Shown piece by piece: positions 34,034-42,640 of a stretch of 64,000 nt of DNA. Source of the stretch: Sphingobacteriales bacterium (GTDB taxonomy: Bacteria; Bacteroidota; Bacteroidia; Chitinophagales; Chitinophagaceae); NCBI GenBank assembly GCA_004144175.1, contig SEFT01000004.1, positions 124,001 through 188,000 on the forward strand, written 5' to 3'. The position numbers and the translations under genes are program-made. Positions within the stretch are counted from its first letter, which is position 1; each line of letters starts with the position of its first letter. Below the pieces are notes generated by a model that was not told where the DNA came from, made no database searches, and saw nothing but the letters and a program-made list of their open reading frames with translations.

Positions 34034-37000
34034 ATGATAAGAAAAATTACGCTATTCTTTCTGGCGTGTCTTGGCTTTGCTGCAACCTATGCTCAACCCC
34101 TTTGCGGCAGCGATCTGTATCGTCAAAAGCTAATGACCGACCCCAACTACGCTGCACTGCAAAGTGCGGACAGAACGGCATGGTCAAACTACATGAGTTC
34201 GATAGGTTCGGGTCTTATTAGCTCTAAGATAAGACTGACCGGCGGCGATTCGGTTTATGAGATACCAACGGTAGTGCACATAATACACGACGGCGGTGCA
34301 GTAGGTAGCAACTTTAACCCTACCGATGCCCAGATAGCCAGCATGATCGACTACCTGAACAAGTCCCTCGAAGCAACATGGACAGGTTACCCGACAACAA
34401 GTACCGGTGGTACGCGTGTACCAATACGTTTCACGCTCGCGAAGCGTAGCCCATCCTGTGGTACTACCACCGGCATCATTCGTATAAATGGCGCTACTTC
34501 GGCTACGCTTGGTACTACGTATGTAAACAATGGCGTTAACGCATCAGGTTCCAGCGGGGTATCTGATGGTACGCTAAAGGCCGTTTCTTATTGGCCCAGC
34601 AGCGACTATTATAATATATGGCTGGTGAATAAGATAGATGGCCAGGACGGTATACCGCCGCTTTCGGGCCCTATTACTACAGGGTATGCCTATATGCCTC
34701 CGGTATCCAACCCTGCTATTGATGGAATGCTGATGTTGGCTTATTTGTTCAACCCCTCTTCTTACGGTGCTTCTACGCTGCCGCATGAGGTTGGCCACTC
34801 ATTTAGCCTGTTCCATACATTTGAGGGGTCTTTTTCTCCTGCGAATGCATGCCCTGCTAACACCAACTGTACTCTTGATGGCGACCTGATATGCGATACA
34901 GAGCCTGAAAAAGCTGGTGGCGTTAGCTCTTGCCCTACCGCACTTGCAATAAACTCTTGTACAGGTAGCCCCTACGGCAGCCCCGGCATACAGAATAACT
35001 TCATGACCTACTCAAACTGTACAGCGCGGAAATTCACACCAGGTCAACGCAACAGGATGATGTATAGCCTTAAAATGCTCCGCGGATCGCTCATCACATC
35101 ACTTGGTGCCACGAATCCGTCTACCATTACAGCCGCAGCTTGTACACCATCACATACAGGTACATCAGGTTCTGGTCCAGGCCGCATCGTTATTACCCAG
35201 GGTACATTTACCCCGCAGGATACGTTGATGCATATGGTATCGGCAGGGTATACAGGCGACGGCAACCTTGCCTATATAGATAAGACATGTAAACACAGAA
35301 TAGAACTTACTGCCGGTGTAACTTACAGGATTAGGGTATACCGCGGTAGCACTTTCACCACCGACAGGGTAAAAGCATACATCGACTGGAATAACGATGG
35401 CGACTTTGTTGACGCAGGCGAACAGATCTGGCACAATGGTTTCCCTTCGCCAACATCAAACAACTATGTAGACACTTCAATTGTACCACCACTTACCGGC
35501 ATTACCAATTGCGTACCGATCCGTATGCGCATTGTAGCCGAACCTGCAGGTACACCAATAAACAACTTTAACTCATGCTCGCTCGTAAACGGTCAGGCCG
35601 AGGACTACGAAGTGATCATCAAAGGCGTAGGTACATCTTCGAGTGTAACCGGCGCAGTAACCCTGACCAAACCGCCGGTTGGTGGCAACCCATCTTGCTT
35701 CAATACTTCTCTTACGATACAAAGCAATGTAAGCACGGCTATACTACCCGTTGGCTACCGCTGGTATAAGAAGAGCAGCACAGGCTTTATTACAGCCGGA
35801 CCTGCAAGCGGTACCGCTACAGAGTGGACCAGCACTGCCTTCCAGGATCGTGATACAGTGTATTTGAAAGTTGCATTCTCCGGCCCATGCGGTATAGACA
35901 CGGCTATTTCAGACTCACTGGTAATTTTCCGTGTGCTCTCAGTAAATCCCGCTGTAACCATTGGCCAGACATGGGGAACTAATCCGGGCTGCCCTGATGA
36001 CTCGGTAGTATACTCAGTAGTTAGTAATGTTAACCCCGGCGGCTCGCCGACATACTCCTGGTATCTGAATGGCTCTGCTACACCAATACAAACAGGCAGC
36101 CAGACATACCTGAGCATGAAGAACGTGCCGAGCGGAACTACCGTACAGGTTGTGATGCAGTCGAGTGCATCTGCCCCTTGCGCACCACCGCCAGGCCGTG
36201 CCACTTCTAATACGCTGACTTATACACACGGCTTCCAGAACCCATCAGCGCAAATTGCGCTTACTATGGGTACTAACCCGGGCTGCCAGGGACAGACGCT
36301 GACATTTACGGCTTTAACGACCTATGGCGGCACTGCTCCAACTTATCAATGGAGAGTAAATGGTGTAAATGCAGGTACGAACAGCCCGACATTCTCTGGC
36401 GTGTTCAATCATAACGATGTGATCGACTATATCTTCACATCCAACTCTACCTGCGTACAGCCTGCTGACAGAACCAAAACATCTACATCGATAAAGGTGG
36501 AGCATGTATTGATCACGGCAAACATCACTATCGCTGTGGTAGCCGGAAACCATATAGCATGCCAGGGCAAACCGGTACTATACGCTGCCAATACTACAAA
36601 TGCAGGTTCTAACCCAGGCTTTGAATGGATGATCAATGGCGTACCTGTACCAAACAGTAACAGCCCGTTGTTCCAATCATCAACCATGTCGAATGGAGAT
36701 GCGGTATCGTGCATCCTGCACGCAACAGATCCTTGCGTAGCAAATCCTGATGATACATCTAATGCCATTACCATGGTAATAAGGCCTAGCGCTACACCAC
36801 AGGTTACGATCGCTATCACGGCAGGTAAAAACCCATGGTGTCTCGACTCGATGGTAGAGTTTACTGCCACTGCTATCAATGCTACCAGCGCAGGTACTAC
36901 GCCGCCGCACTTCGAGTGGTTGGTAAATGGCTTTGAATCATACACAGGTGCGGTATTCCAGAATGCTGCATACCTGAATGGCGACGTGGTAGTATGCCGC

Positions 37001-37546
37001 GTGAACCCGACAGACGGAGAGTGCTACCTGCCTGATACGGTATTCTCAGCTCCTTACACAATGATACGCTCTACCCTGCCTGATCCTCCGATCATTCACC
37101 TGGTAGGCAATATGCTGATAACAAACAAAGCGGGTACTTACAAATGGTGGGGACCAGCCGGTCTTTATAGCACCGGTACCAATGGCACCTTCCACCCAAC
37201 CGAGAAAGGACAGTATATGGCTGTAACTGACAACAATGGTTGCTGGTCACTGGCTTCGAACTATCTGATCATAACCTTGCTGGATGTAAGCACGGTAGAC
37301 CTGGCACCGGTAAACATTTATCCTAACCCGACGAATGGGGAACTGGTATTGGATTGGGGTACACAAAATGTGAACGTGGATATTATGGTACACAATACCC
37401 TTGGCCAGCAAATAATACACGACGAAGTGAAAGGCCTGTCGCGCAAAGTGATGGACCTGTCGAAGCTGACACCGGGCATTTACTACATAGTAATGAAAGA
37501 CGATAATGGTAATAGCGGTACCGCTAAGATCACCGTTAGCAGATAA
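34034..37546 (+). CDS. T9SS-secreted M43 (pappalysin-like) zinc metalloprotease
   Basis: 1170 residues. A signal peptide (LFFLACLGFAATYAQ) precedes the protease domain: zinc motif HEVGHSFSLFHTF (HExxHxxxxxH, near residue 250), Cys-rich segment and the Met-turn region NNFMTYSNC with GQRNRM near residue 320. These are the marks of M43 cytophagalysins. Residues about 445-533 form a GEVED-type domain (VKAYIDWNNDGDFVDAGEQI, GQAEDYEVII). Repeated Ig-like units with a GTNPGC..D/Q..TFTA pattern fill about 535-1010. A type A T9SS sorting domain ends the protein (VNIYPNPTNGELVLDWG, NTLGQQIIHD, LTPGIYYIVM). It is an extracellular protease; the substrate is unknown. Confidence 0.95.
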   Translation: MIRKITLFFLACLGFAATYAQPLCGSDLYRQKLMTDPNYAALQSADRTAWSNYMSSIGSGLISSKIRLTGGDSVYEIPTVVHIIHDGGAVGSNFNPTDAQIASMIDYLNKSLEATWTGYPTTSTGGTRVPIRFTLAKRSPSCGTTTGIIRINGATSATLGTTYVNNGVNASGSSGVSDGTLKAVSYWPSSDYYNIWLVNKIDGQDGIPPLSGPITTGYAYMPPVSNPAIDGMLMLAYLFNPSSYGASTLPHEVGHSFSLFHTFEGSFSPANACPANTNCTLDGDLICDTEPEKAGGVSSCPTALAINSCTGSPYGSPGIQNNFMTYSNCTARKFTPGQRNRMMYSLKMLRGSLITSLGATNPSTITAAACTPSHTGTSGSGPGRIVITQGTFTPQDTLMHMVSAGYTGDGNLAYIDKTCKHRIELTAGVTYRIRVYRGSTFTTDRVKAYIDWNNDGDFVDAGEQIWHNGFPSPTSNNYVDTSIVPPLTGITNCVPIRMRIVAEPAGTPINNFNSCSLVNGQAEDYEVIIKGVGTSSSVTGAVTLTKPPVGGNPSCFNTSLTIQSNVSTAILPVGYRWYKKSSTGFITAGPASGTATEWTSTAFQDRDTVYLKVAFSGPCGIDTAISDSLVIFRVLSVNPAVTIGQTWGTNPGCPDDSVVYSVVSNVNPGGSPTYSWYLNGSATPIQTGSQTYLSMKNVPSGTTVQVVMQSSASAPCAPPPGRATSNTLTYTHGFQNPSAQIALTMGTNPGCQGQTLTFTALTTYGGTAPTYQWRVNGVNAGTNSPTFSGVFNHNDVIDYIFTSNSTCVQPADRTKTSTSIKVEHVLITANITIAVVAGNHIACQGKPVLYAANTTNAGSNPGFEWMINGVPVPNSNSPLFQSSTMSNGDAVSCILHATDPCVANPDDTSNAITMVIRPSATPQVTIAITAGKNPWCLDSMVEFTATAINATSAGTTPPHFEWLVNGFESYTGAVFQNAAYLNGDVVVCRVNPTDGECYLPDTVFSAPYTMIRSTLPDPPIIHLVGNMLITNKAGTYKWWGPAGLYSTGTNGTFHPTEKGQYMAVTDNNGCWSLASNYLIITLLDVSTVDLAPVNIYPNPTNGELVLDWGTQNVNVDIMVHNTLGQQIIHDEVKGLSRKVMDLSKLTPGIYYIVMKDDNGNSGTAKITVSR

Positions 37547-37572
37547 GTTGACACAAACAGATAACAAACGAG

Positions 37573-37599
37573 AAAGACCGCTTTTTAGCGGTCTTTTTT
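37573..37599 (+). terminator. Terminator of the M43 protease gene
   Basis: AAAGACCGCT / AGCGGTCTTT hairpin with TTTTTT, 26 bp after the stop. Confidence 0.92.
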
Positions 37600-37628
37600 G
37601 TTGCTTTGTGTTATCAGGTGGAAACGCC

Positions 37629-37736
37629 GTGACAACACGGAAAGATAGACCTTACGCGGACCAGCGCGAGCTTGATGGTGAAGAACACCAACAAGGGCGT
37701 GAAAAGCCTGATGATGCCATCAAGGGTTTCATTTAA
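37629..37736 (+). CDS. Possible 35-residue hydrophilic peptide
   Basis: A GTG-started frame (MTTRKDRPYADQRELDGEEH...DDAIKGFI) of 35 residues, highly charged, sitting after the M43 terminator and ending 3 bp inside the end of the convergent DUF922 gene. No promoter match was seen. It may be a real small protein or the leftover of one. Confidence 0.3.
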   Translation: MTTRKDRPYADQRELDGEEHQQGREKPDDAIKGFI

Positions 37737-38281
37737 AACGACAACGTATCAGTAATTGATTCATACCTCCCATAGGCCTTTAGCAAAGATGAAATTCTCG
37801 TATCCCATTGCCGCTGTGTTACGCTATCTATGGCGTATTCGGTTTCATTGTCATATTGCTGTTGTAGCAACATATATTCCTTCATTAAACTATCTATACC
37901 TAAGCGGATTTTTGCTCTTGTAGGTTGAGACAAATTGCTTGCATATTGACGAAGTTTTCTTGCGCATACTTCAGAAAGGTCAAAGTGCCCTTGTTCATGC
38001 TTTATTGTATAACTATCCAGACATTGACTACTGAGCCAAGATTCATCTTTTTCAAAGTAGGCATACACATTATACCTGATTGTCCTATTCTCCAGTAAGA
38101 TTATTGGTCTAACGCCAGCATATGTCATTGCACAATGTGGACCTCCTATGACTGGCGTACCCTGAAAATCGCCCGCTTTCAGTTTATAGTTCGGAATCCA
38201 AATTATTTGATTGTCATCCTGAAAACTCGTCAGTGTTGTAATGAGCAAAAGTAGGCTCACAAAGCACAAGGTTTGTTTCAT
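37733..38281 (-). CDS. Secreted DUF922-type putative zinc protease
   Basis: 182 residues from the ATG at 38281 (MKQTLCFVSLLLLITTLTSF), with a signal peptide. The core has AGDFQGTPVIGG near residue 35 and the zinc motif HEQGHFD (HExxH, about 93), with a downstream helix. This is the DUF922 layout (family of predicted Zn-dependent proteases, about 180-200 residues). It is likely periplasmic; the substrate is unknown. Single gene, between the M43 protease and murF-alr. Confidence 0.8.
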   Translation of the reverse strand: MKQTLCFVSLLLLITTLTSFQDDNQIIWIPNYKLKAGDFQGTPVIGGPHCAMTYAGVRPIILLENRTIRYNVYAYFEKDESWLSSQCLDSYTIKHEQGHFDLSEVCARKLRQYASNLSQPTRAKIRLGIDSLMKEYMLLQQQYDNETEYAIDSVTQRQWDTRISSLLKAYGRYESITDTLSF

Positions 38282-38360
38282 CAATAGCAATAATTGTGTA
38301 AAATCATAGTAGAATCACAGATTTCGATATAGTCAGATGTTTCCACCTGACTACATTTCC

Positions 38361-40868
38361 TTACCCTTCATTCACATACACCCGCTTCACACGCTGGGAT
38401 ACGCCTGTCATTATCTCGTAAGGGATGGTGCCGGCCCATGTGGCTAGTTGGGTTACCGGTAGCTCGGGGCTAAAGACGATCACCTCATCGCCTTCGGTAG
38501 CCTCGGGTATGTCCGTTACATCTACCATGCACATATCCATACATACTACGCCCGTTATCTTTGCCGGCTTGCCATGTATCAGCACATGTGCCTTGCCATT
38601 ACCAAGGCTGCGCGGGTAGCCGTCGGCATAGCCAATGCTGATGGTGGCTATACGCATTTTTTCGTTAGCCATCGCTCTACGGCTATAGCCTATCGTTTCT
38701 CCTTGGGGTATCTCTTTTATCTGTGCAATAGTAGTTTTGAGCGTGCCAACCTGCATCAGCTTCTGCTGCATATCGCCCGAGCTATCTATGCCGTAGAGGC
38801 CAAGGCCCAGCCTTATCATATCGTAGTGCAGCTTCGGGTGGCGCTTGATGGCCGCCGAGTTGCAAAGGTGCAGTATGGGCTTATGCGGCAACTGATCCAT
38901 GATGCGCTCGCTCATATCGTCGAACAATGCCGCCTGCGCATTGGTAAACTCATCCTGCGCGGCATCGTCGCTAGCAGCCAGGTGGCTGAAGATGCTGGCA
39001 ATATGCACGTAGGGATTGTATTGCAAATCTTCCAGTAGTTCATCTATTTCAAACCGCTGGAAGCCCAGGCGGTGCATACCCGTATCCAGCTTTATGTGTA
39101 CGGGATAGCCACGTACTTCAAGCGTCTGCGCTATGCCTGTAAATGCCTGTAGCGACCGCAGGTTGAATATCTCGGGCTCCAGCTTCCAGGCTATCATCCG
39201 GTCAAACGATTCCATGTCTGGGCTCATCACCATGATGGGCATCGTGATACCCGCCTTGCGCAGGGCGATGCCTTCATCGGTATAGGCGACCGCCAGGTAG
39301 TCTACACCCGCATATTGCAGCAGGTTGGCTATCTCAAAGCTGCCCGCTCCGTATGAGAACGCCTTTACCATAGCCATGGTCTTTACATGCGGTTGCAGGC
39401 TTTTCCTGAATACATTGAGGTTGCTGGTAATGGCCGATAGGTCGATAGAAAGTACCGTCTGGTGTATCTTCTGCTCCAACAGCATGCCTATCTTCTCGAA
39501 GGTAAAATTACGTGCCCCCTTCAGCAGTATAGCTTCCTTATCGAAGGTGATCAGGTGTATCTTCTTCAGGAACTCCTCGGTCGATTTAAAGAAGATGCTG
39601 CGTAGCTTTTTATGCGTCCTGAAGGCCGATTTGTGCTTGTACAATGCCGGCCCGATGCCGATAAACCTGTATATATTCTTCCGGCTCACCATTTCAGCTA
39701 CTTCTTCGTACAGCTCACCGTCCGACTTGGCTATCTGCAGCATATCCGACAGAATCACCGTATGGTTCTTGTGCTGCTTCTGCTGCTCCAGGAAATCGAG
39801 CGCTATCAGCAGCGATGTAATGTCGGAGTTGTAGCTATCATTGATGATCGTGCAGTCGTTAATGCCGTGCCTCAATTCCAGCCGCATCGATACGGGCTGC
39901 AAATGCCCCATACGCTCCTGTATCTTATCTGCACCCATTTGCAGCAATAGCATCACACACCAGCAGTGTATGGCATTCTCTATCGATGCAGGGTCGCTGA
40001 AAGGTATGGTGATACCGATCTGCTGCCCCTTATATAGCGCTTCAATTTTAGTATTCCCCGGTTGCTTGTCGATCTTCGTTATACGTAGGTCGCTGTCCGT
40101 ACGCTGGCTCCAGGTAAAGAGTTGTAGGTGCGGCGTACCGTCGGGGCTTTTAAATTGGTTGATGTATTGTATGATGCACTGGTTCAGCTCGGGGTAGTCC
40201 TTGCAATACACCAATTGTTTGGCATAGCGGAACAGGATCAGCTTCTCATTTATCTTCTGCCTTATATTGAGGAAGCCTTCACTGTGCGCCTCGCCAATGT
40301 TTGTAAACACGCCTATCTCCGGGTGTATCATTTTCTCCAGTTGCTCCATCTCGCCCGGCTGCGATATGCCTGCCTCAAAGATGCCCAGTGTATGCTGTGG
40401 CTCCAGCAGCCAAACCGATAGCGGTACACCTATCTGTGAGTTGTAGCTCTTTGGGCTGCGCACCGCTTTATAGTCTTCGCTCAGCAGCTGGTATAGCCAT
40501 TCCTTTACAATGGTCTTACCATTGCTGCCGGTAATGCCAATGATCGGTATCTTAAATTGCTTCCGATGCCCGGCGGCTATTTGCTGCAAGGCAGTGAGGG
40601 TATCTCTTACAGTAACAAAAGATGCATCAGGGTACGCCGAAGCATCCACAGGATTGCTTACCAGGAAATTTCTGATTCCTTTCTGGTAGGCGTCGGAGAT
40701 GAAGCTATGGCCATCCCGGCGTTGGGTTTTCAGCGCTACGAACAAGGCCGACGATGGTGTTGCTACCTTGCGTGTATCTATTACCAGTTCTCCTATAACT
40801 GTATCCGATCCTTCCTGTACCTGCCATTCGCCATGGCACCATTTAGCTATCTGCGATATGGTGGGCAT
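38361..40868 (-). CDS. murF-alr: Bifunctional MurF ligase - alanine racemase fusion
   Basis: 835 residues from the ATG at 40868 (MPTISQIAKWCHGEWQ); 40886 is also possible. The N-terminal half (about 1-455) is MurF, UDP-MurNAc-tripeptide:D-Ala-D-Ala ligase, with the ATP loop GITGSNGKT near residue 108, EAGISQPGEM and the NDSYNSD motif. The C-terminal half (about 465-835) is alanine racemase: PLP Lys in MVKAFSYGAG near 500, KLDTGMHRLGF, and the catalytic Tyr region GYADGYPRSLGNG near 743. One enzyme makes D-Ala and the other uses the D-Ala-D-Ala product. This fusion is typical of Bacteroidota. Cytoplasmic and presumably essential. Confidence 0.96.
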   Translation of the reverse strand: MPTISQIAKWCHGEWQVQEGSDTVIGELVIDTRKVATPSSALFVALKTQRRDGHSFISDAYQKGIRNFLVSNPVDASAYPDASFVTVRDTLTALQQIAAGHRKQFKIPIIGITGSNGKTIVKEWLYQLLSEDYKAVRSPKSYNSQIGVPLSVWLLEPQHTLGIFEAGISQPGEMEQLEKMIHPEIGVFTNIGEAHSEGFLNIRQKINEKLILFRYAKQLVYCKDYPELNQCIIQYINQFKSPDGTPHLQLFTWSQRTDSDLRITKIDKQPGNTKIEALYKGQQIGITIPFSDPASIENAIHCWCVMLLLQMGADKIQERMGHLQPVSMRLELRHGINDCTIINDSYNSDITSLLIALDFLEQQKQHKNHTVILSDMLQIAKSDGELYEEVAEMVSRKNIYRFIGIGPALYKHKSAFRTHKKLRSIFFKSTEEFLKKIHLITFDKEAILLKGARNFTFEKIGMLLEQKIHQTVLSIDLSAITSNLNVFRKSLQPHVKTMAMVKAFSYGAGSFEIANLLQYAGVDYLAVAYTDEGIALRKAGITMPIMVMSPDMESFDRMIAWKLEPEIFNLRSLQAFTGIAQTLEVRGYPVHIKLDTGMHRLGFQRFEIDELLEDLQYNPYVHIASIFSHLAASDDAAQDEFTNAQAALFDDMSERIMDQLPHKPILHLCNSAAIKRHPKLHYDMIRLGLGLYGIDSSGDMQQKLMQVGTLKTTIAQIKEIPQGETIGYSRRAMANEKMRIATISIGYADGYPRSLGNGKAHVLIHGKPAKITGVVCMDMCMVDVTDIPEATEGDEVIVFSPELPVTQLATWAGTIPYEIMTGVSQRVKRVYVNEG

Positions 40869-41109
40869 TGTGTCTGTTATTACCATTCCTATTGTGCTGA
40901 GATAAAGCAATTTCCGGCCGGAAAGTTACCAAGAAAACCAGCTATTCATGCCATAGATAACAATGAAGAATGAAAATGAAGGTGTATAAAAAAATTATTC
41001 AAAAAAACTTTTATAGCCGCTTAAACACCAAATCCTTGCCAGTGTTATAACATGCTATAAACCATGATATATGACCGTTAGTATTATATAGTTTTTTGCG
41101 ACTTCGTTC
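40869..41109. other. Gene-free A/T-rich stretch
   Basis: Between murF-alr (reverse) and the promoter at 41110. No coding signal or strong hairpin. Confidence 0.4.
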
Positions 41110-41140
41110 TTGGTTTGTAATTTTTTAGTCTCTATTTTTG
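41110..41140 (+). promoter_or_regulatory. Promoter upstream of small RNA copy 2
   Basis: TTG (41110-41112), 20 nt, then TATTTTTG (41133-41140). Both Bacteroidota promoter elements are present at a normal spacing. No open frame follows; the next forward-strand signal is the structured element ending at 41397, so an about 250-nt untranslated RNA is predicted. Confidence 0.55.
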
Positions 41141-41317
41141 CTCACTCTTAAACAGAGCCTCAAGTATTAATATACTCCATCGTTATATTCAATATTTGGT
41201 CAAGTTTAAATAGTTATGCAGCATCTGCTGCAAAAGACATATTAGCGAGCCAATCCTGAGTTCTCGTAAACCGGCCATTAACAAATCACATCAGGGGAGA
41301 AAGCTTCTGCTTGCAAT

Positions 41318-41397
41318 AAAGCGCAGGCGTAGTTATCTGATGTGGGGTGCATGGCCGTACCTTGAGAGTCAATAGCTACTAACCTGCGCCCTTTTTT
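41318..41397 (+). ncRNA. Structured small RNA element, copy 2
   Basis: Terminal stem GCGCAGG (41321-41327) / CCTGCGC (41383-41389) followed by seven T residues (41392-41398), then a one-sided bulge, a second stem GTAGTTAT pairing with ATAGCTAC, and a hairpin with loop ATGGCC (41345-41362). Compared with copy 1 at 16317, the terminal stem is identical, the second stem keeps pairing while bases change (A-T to G-C, G-C to A-T), and the hairpin core GGGTGC-WTGGCC-GTAYC is kept. There is no open frame. It sits between murF-alr and the DUF4340 gene, both on the other strand. Confidence 0.62.
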
Positions 41398-41505
41398 TGC
41401 CCCCCGACTGTAACTTTCCAACCACTTTTTTACTACAGCTGTTTAGTACACATTCATGAATCGAGCCGTGCTATTTTATCTACGCTGTTGCTTATTATAG
41501 CTCAT

Positions 41506-41530
41506 AAAAAAACAGGGCAATCTGCCCTGC
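41506..41530 (-). terminator. Terminator of the gldF-gldG-DUF4340 operon
   Basis: CAGGGCA / TGCCCTG stem with TTTTTTT on the reverse strand, 25 bp after the last stop codon. Confidence 0.88.
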
Positions 41531-41554
41531 TCTATATCTCTTAAAAAGCTAAAA

Positions 41555-42610
41555 CTATTTAGCGAGTTCCATCGCCTGTGGGTTGATCGTTTGCTGCACG
41601 GGATCCGCTTCAAAAAACTCATACCCTTTACGAAACAGCTTATCGAATGTAAAGTGCTGTATGAGCATTGTATCCCTGAAGTTATTCATCACCGCATATG
41701 AGCGGTCGGCATCAAAACCGTCCGGTATATTCTGACTAGGTATCGATTGGTTCTTACTACGCTGGTTCACCGCCATCCAGTAGATATCTATATGCTGCAC
41801 TTTACCTGTTACGCTTTCCACCTCTATGGCGGCACGCTTGGGCGCATTGCTTATCAGTGAGTCAAGTTTATGTGTTCCGTTCAGATAGCCCTCCGCGTAT
41901 ATTTCAGTAAAGAATCCCGCATATGCCTCTGCACGTCGTACGTTCACAGGCTTTCCTTTCATCAGCTCTTCGTGCGCCTTTACGTCTATCTTGCCACCAT
42001 TGTTTGTTAGTGTAAAAGAATTGAGCGGCTCGGTAGCATACTGCAGGTCTATTCTCTTTATTTGATCTCGGCTAAAGTTAAAGACCGTACGGTCGCGCCA
42101 TGTTTTTATATCGGTACTGTAGCGCGGAGTCAGATAACCCTCGAAGCCCGGTATCTGCACTACGTAAGGGCGCTTTGCCCCGTCCATCAGCATAAACGTA
42201 CCAAACTGGCCTACCTGCCCGCCTACATAAAATACTTTGATTTTCTTATTACCCTTACCATACAACTCTACCTTGATGCCGCTTGCAGCCAGCCCAGTAA
42301 TAGCATTATTATGCTGATTCTTTGGTGCAGGGTACTGCGCCTGCTGATCGTTAAGGGTACGCAGGAAACTGCTGACAACCCTGGGTATAGCGGGGTATCT
42401 GTCATTGATCACCCAGCCGCTATCGGTGCGCTTCAGGTCTACCTGCTGGCCCATCTTATCGGCCATAAAGATATGCGTGATGCTGCCGGTATCTTTTATG
42501 GTAAAGTTTGAGTCGTCGCCGCTAAATGGGTCATTCTCCTTAAAGACAAAAAAGTACACACCTACGCCCAGTAATGCCAGCAACACTAAGTATATAACAG
42601 TCTTATTCAT
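41555..42610 (-). CDS. DUF4340 membrane-anchored protein of the gld operon
   Basis: 351 residues: an N-terminal membrane helix (VIYLVLLALLGVGVYFFVF), then a long periplasmic part. The DUF4340 features are a repeated beta pattern with DLKRTDSGWVINDRYPAIP and KVFYVGGQVGQFGTFMLMDG. Proteins of this family commonly follow the GldG-type auxiliary ABC component, and here it is 30 bp downstream of gldG. The role is unproved; it likely works with the GldF/GldG complex at the inner membrane. It is the last gene of the operon. Confidence 0.85.
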   Translation of the reverse strand: MNKTVIYLVLLALLGVGVYFFVFKENDPFSGDDSNFTIKDTGSITHIFMADKMGQQVDLKRTDSGWVINDRYPAIPRVVSSFLRTLNDQQAQYPAPKNQHNNAITGLAASGIKVELYGKGNKKIKVFYVGGQVGQFGTFMLMDGAKRPYVVQIPGFEGYLTPRYSTDIKTWRDRTVFNFSRDQIKRIDLQYATEPLNSFTLTNNGGKIDVKAHEELMKGKPVNVRRAEAYAGFFTEIYAEGYLNGTHKLDSLISNAPKRAAIEVESVTGKVQHIDIYWMAVNQRSKNQSIPSQNIPDGFDADRSYAVMNNFRDTMLIQHFTFDKLFRKGYEFFEADPVQQTINPQAMELAK

Positions 42611-42640
42611 TACTTCGTTCTCCTTGTTTTTTTAAAAACA

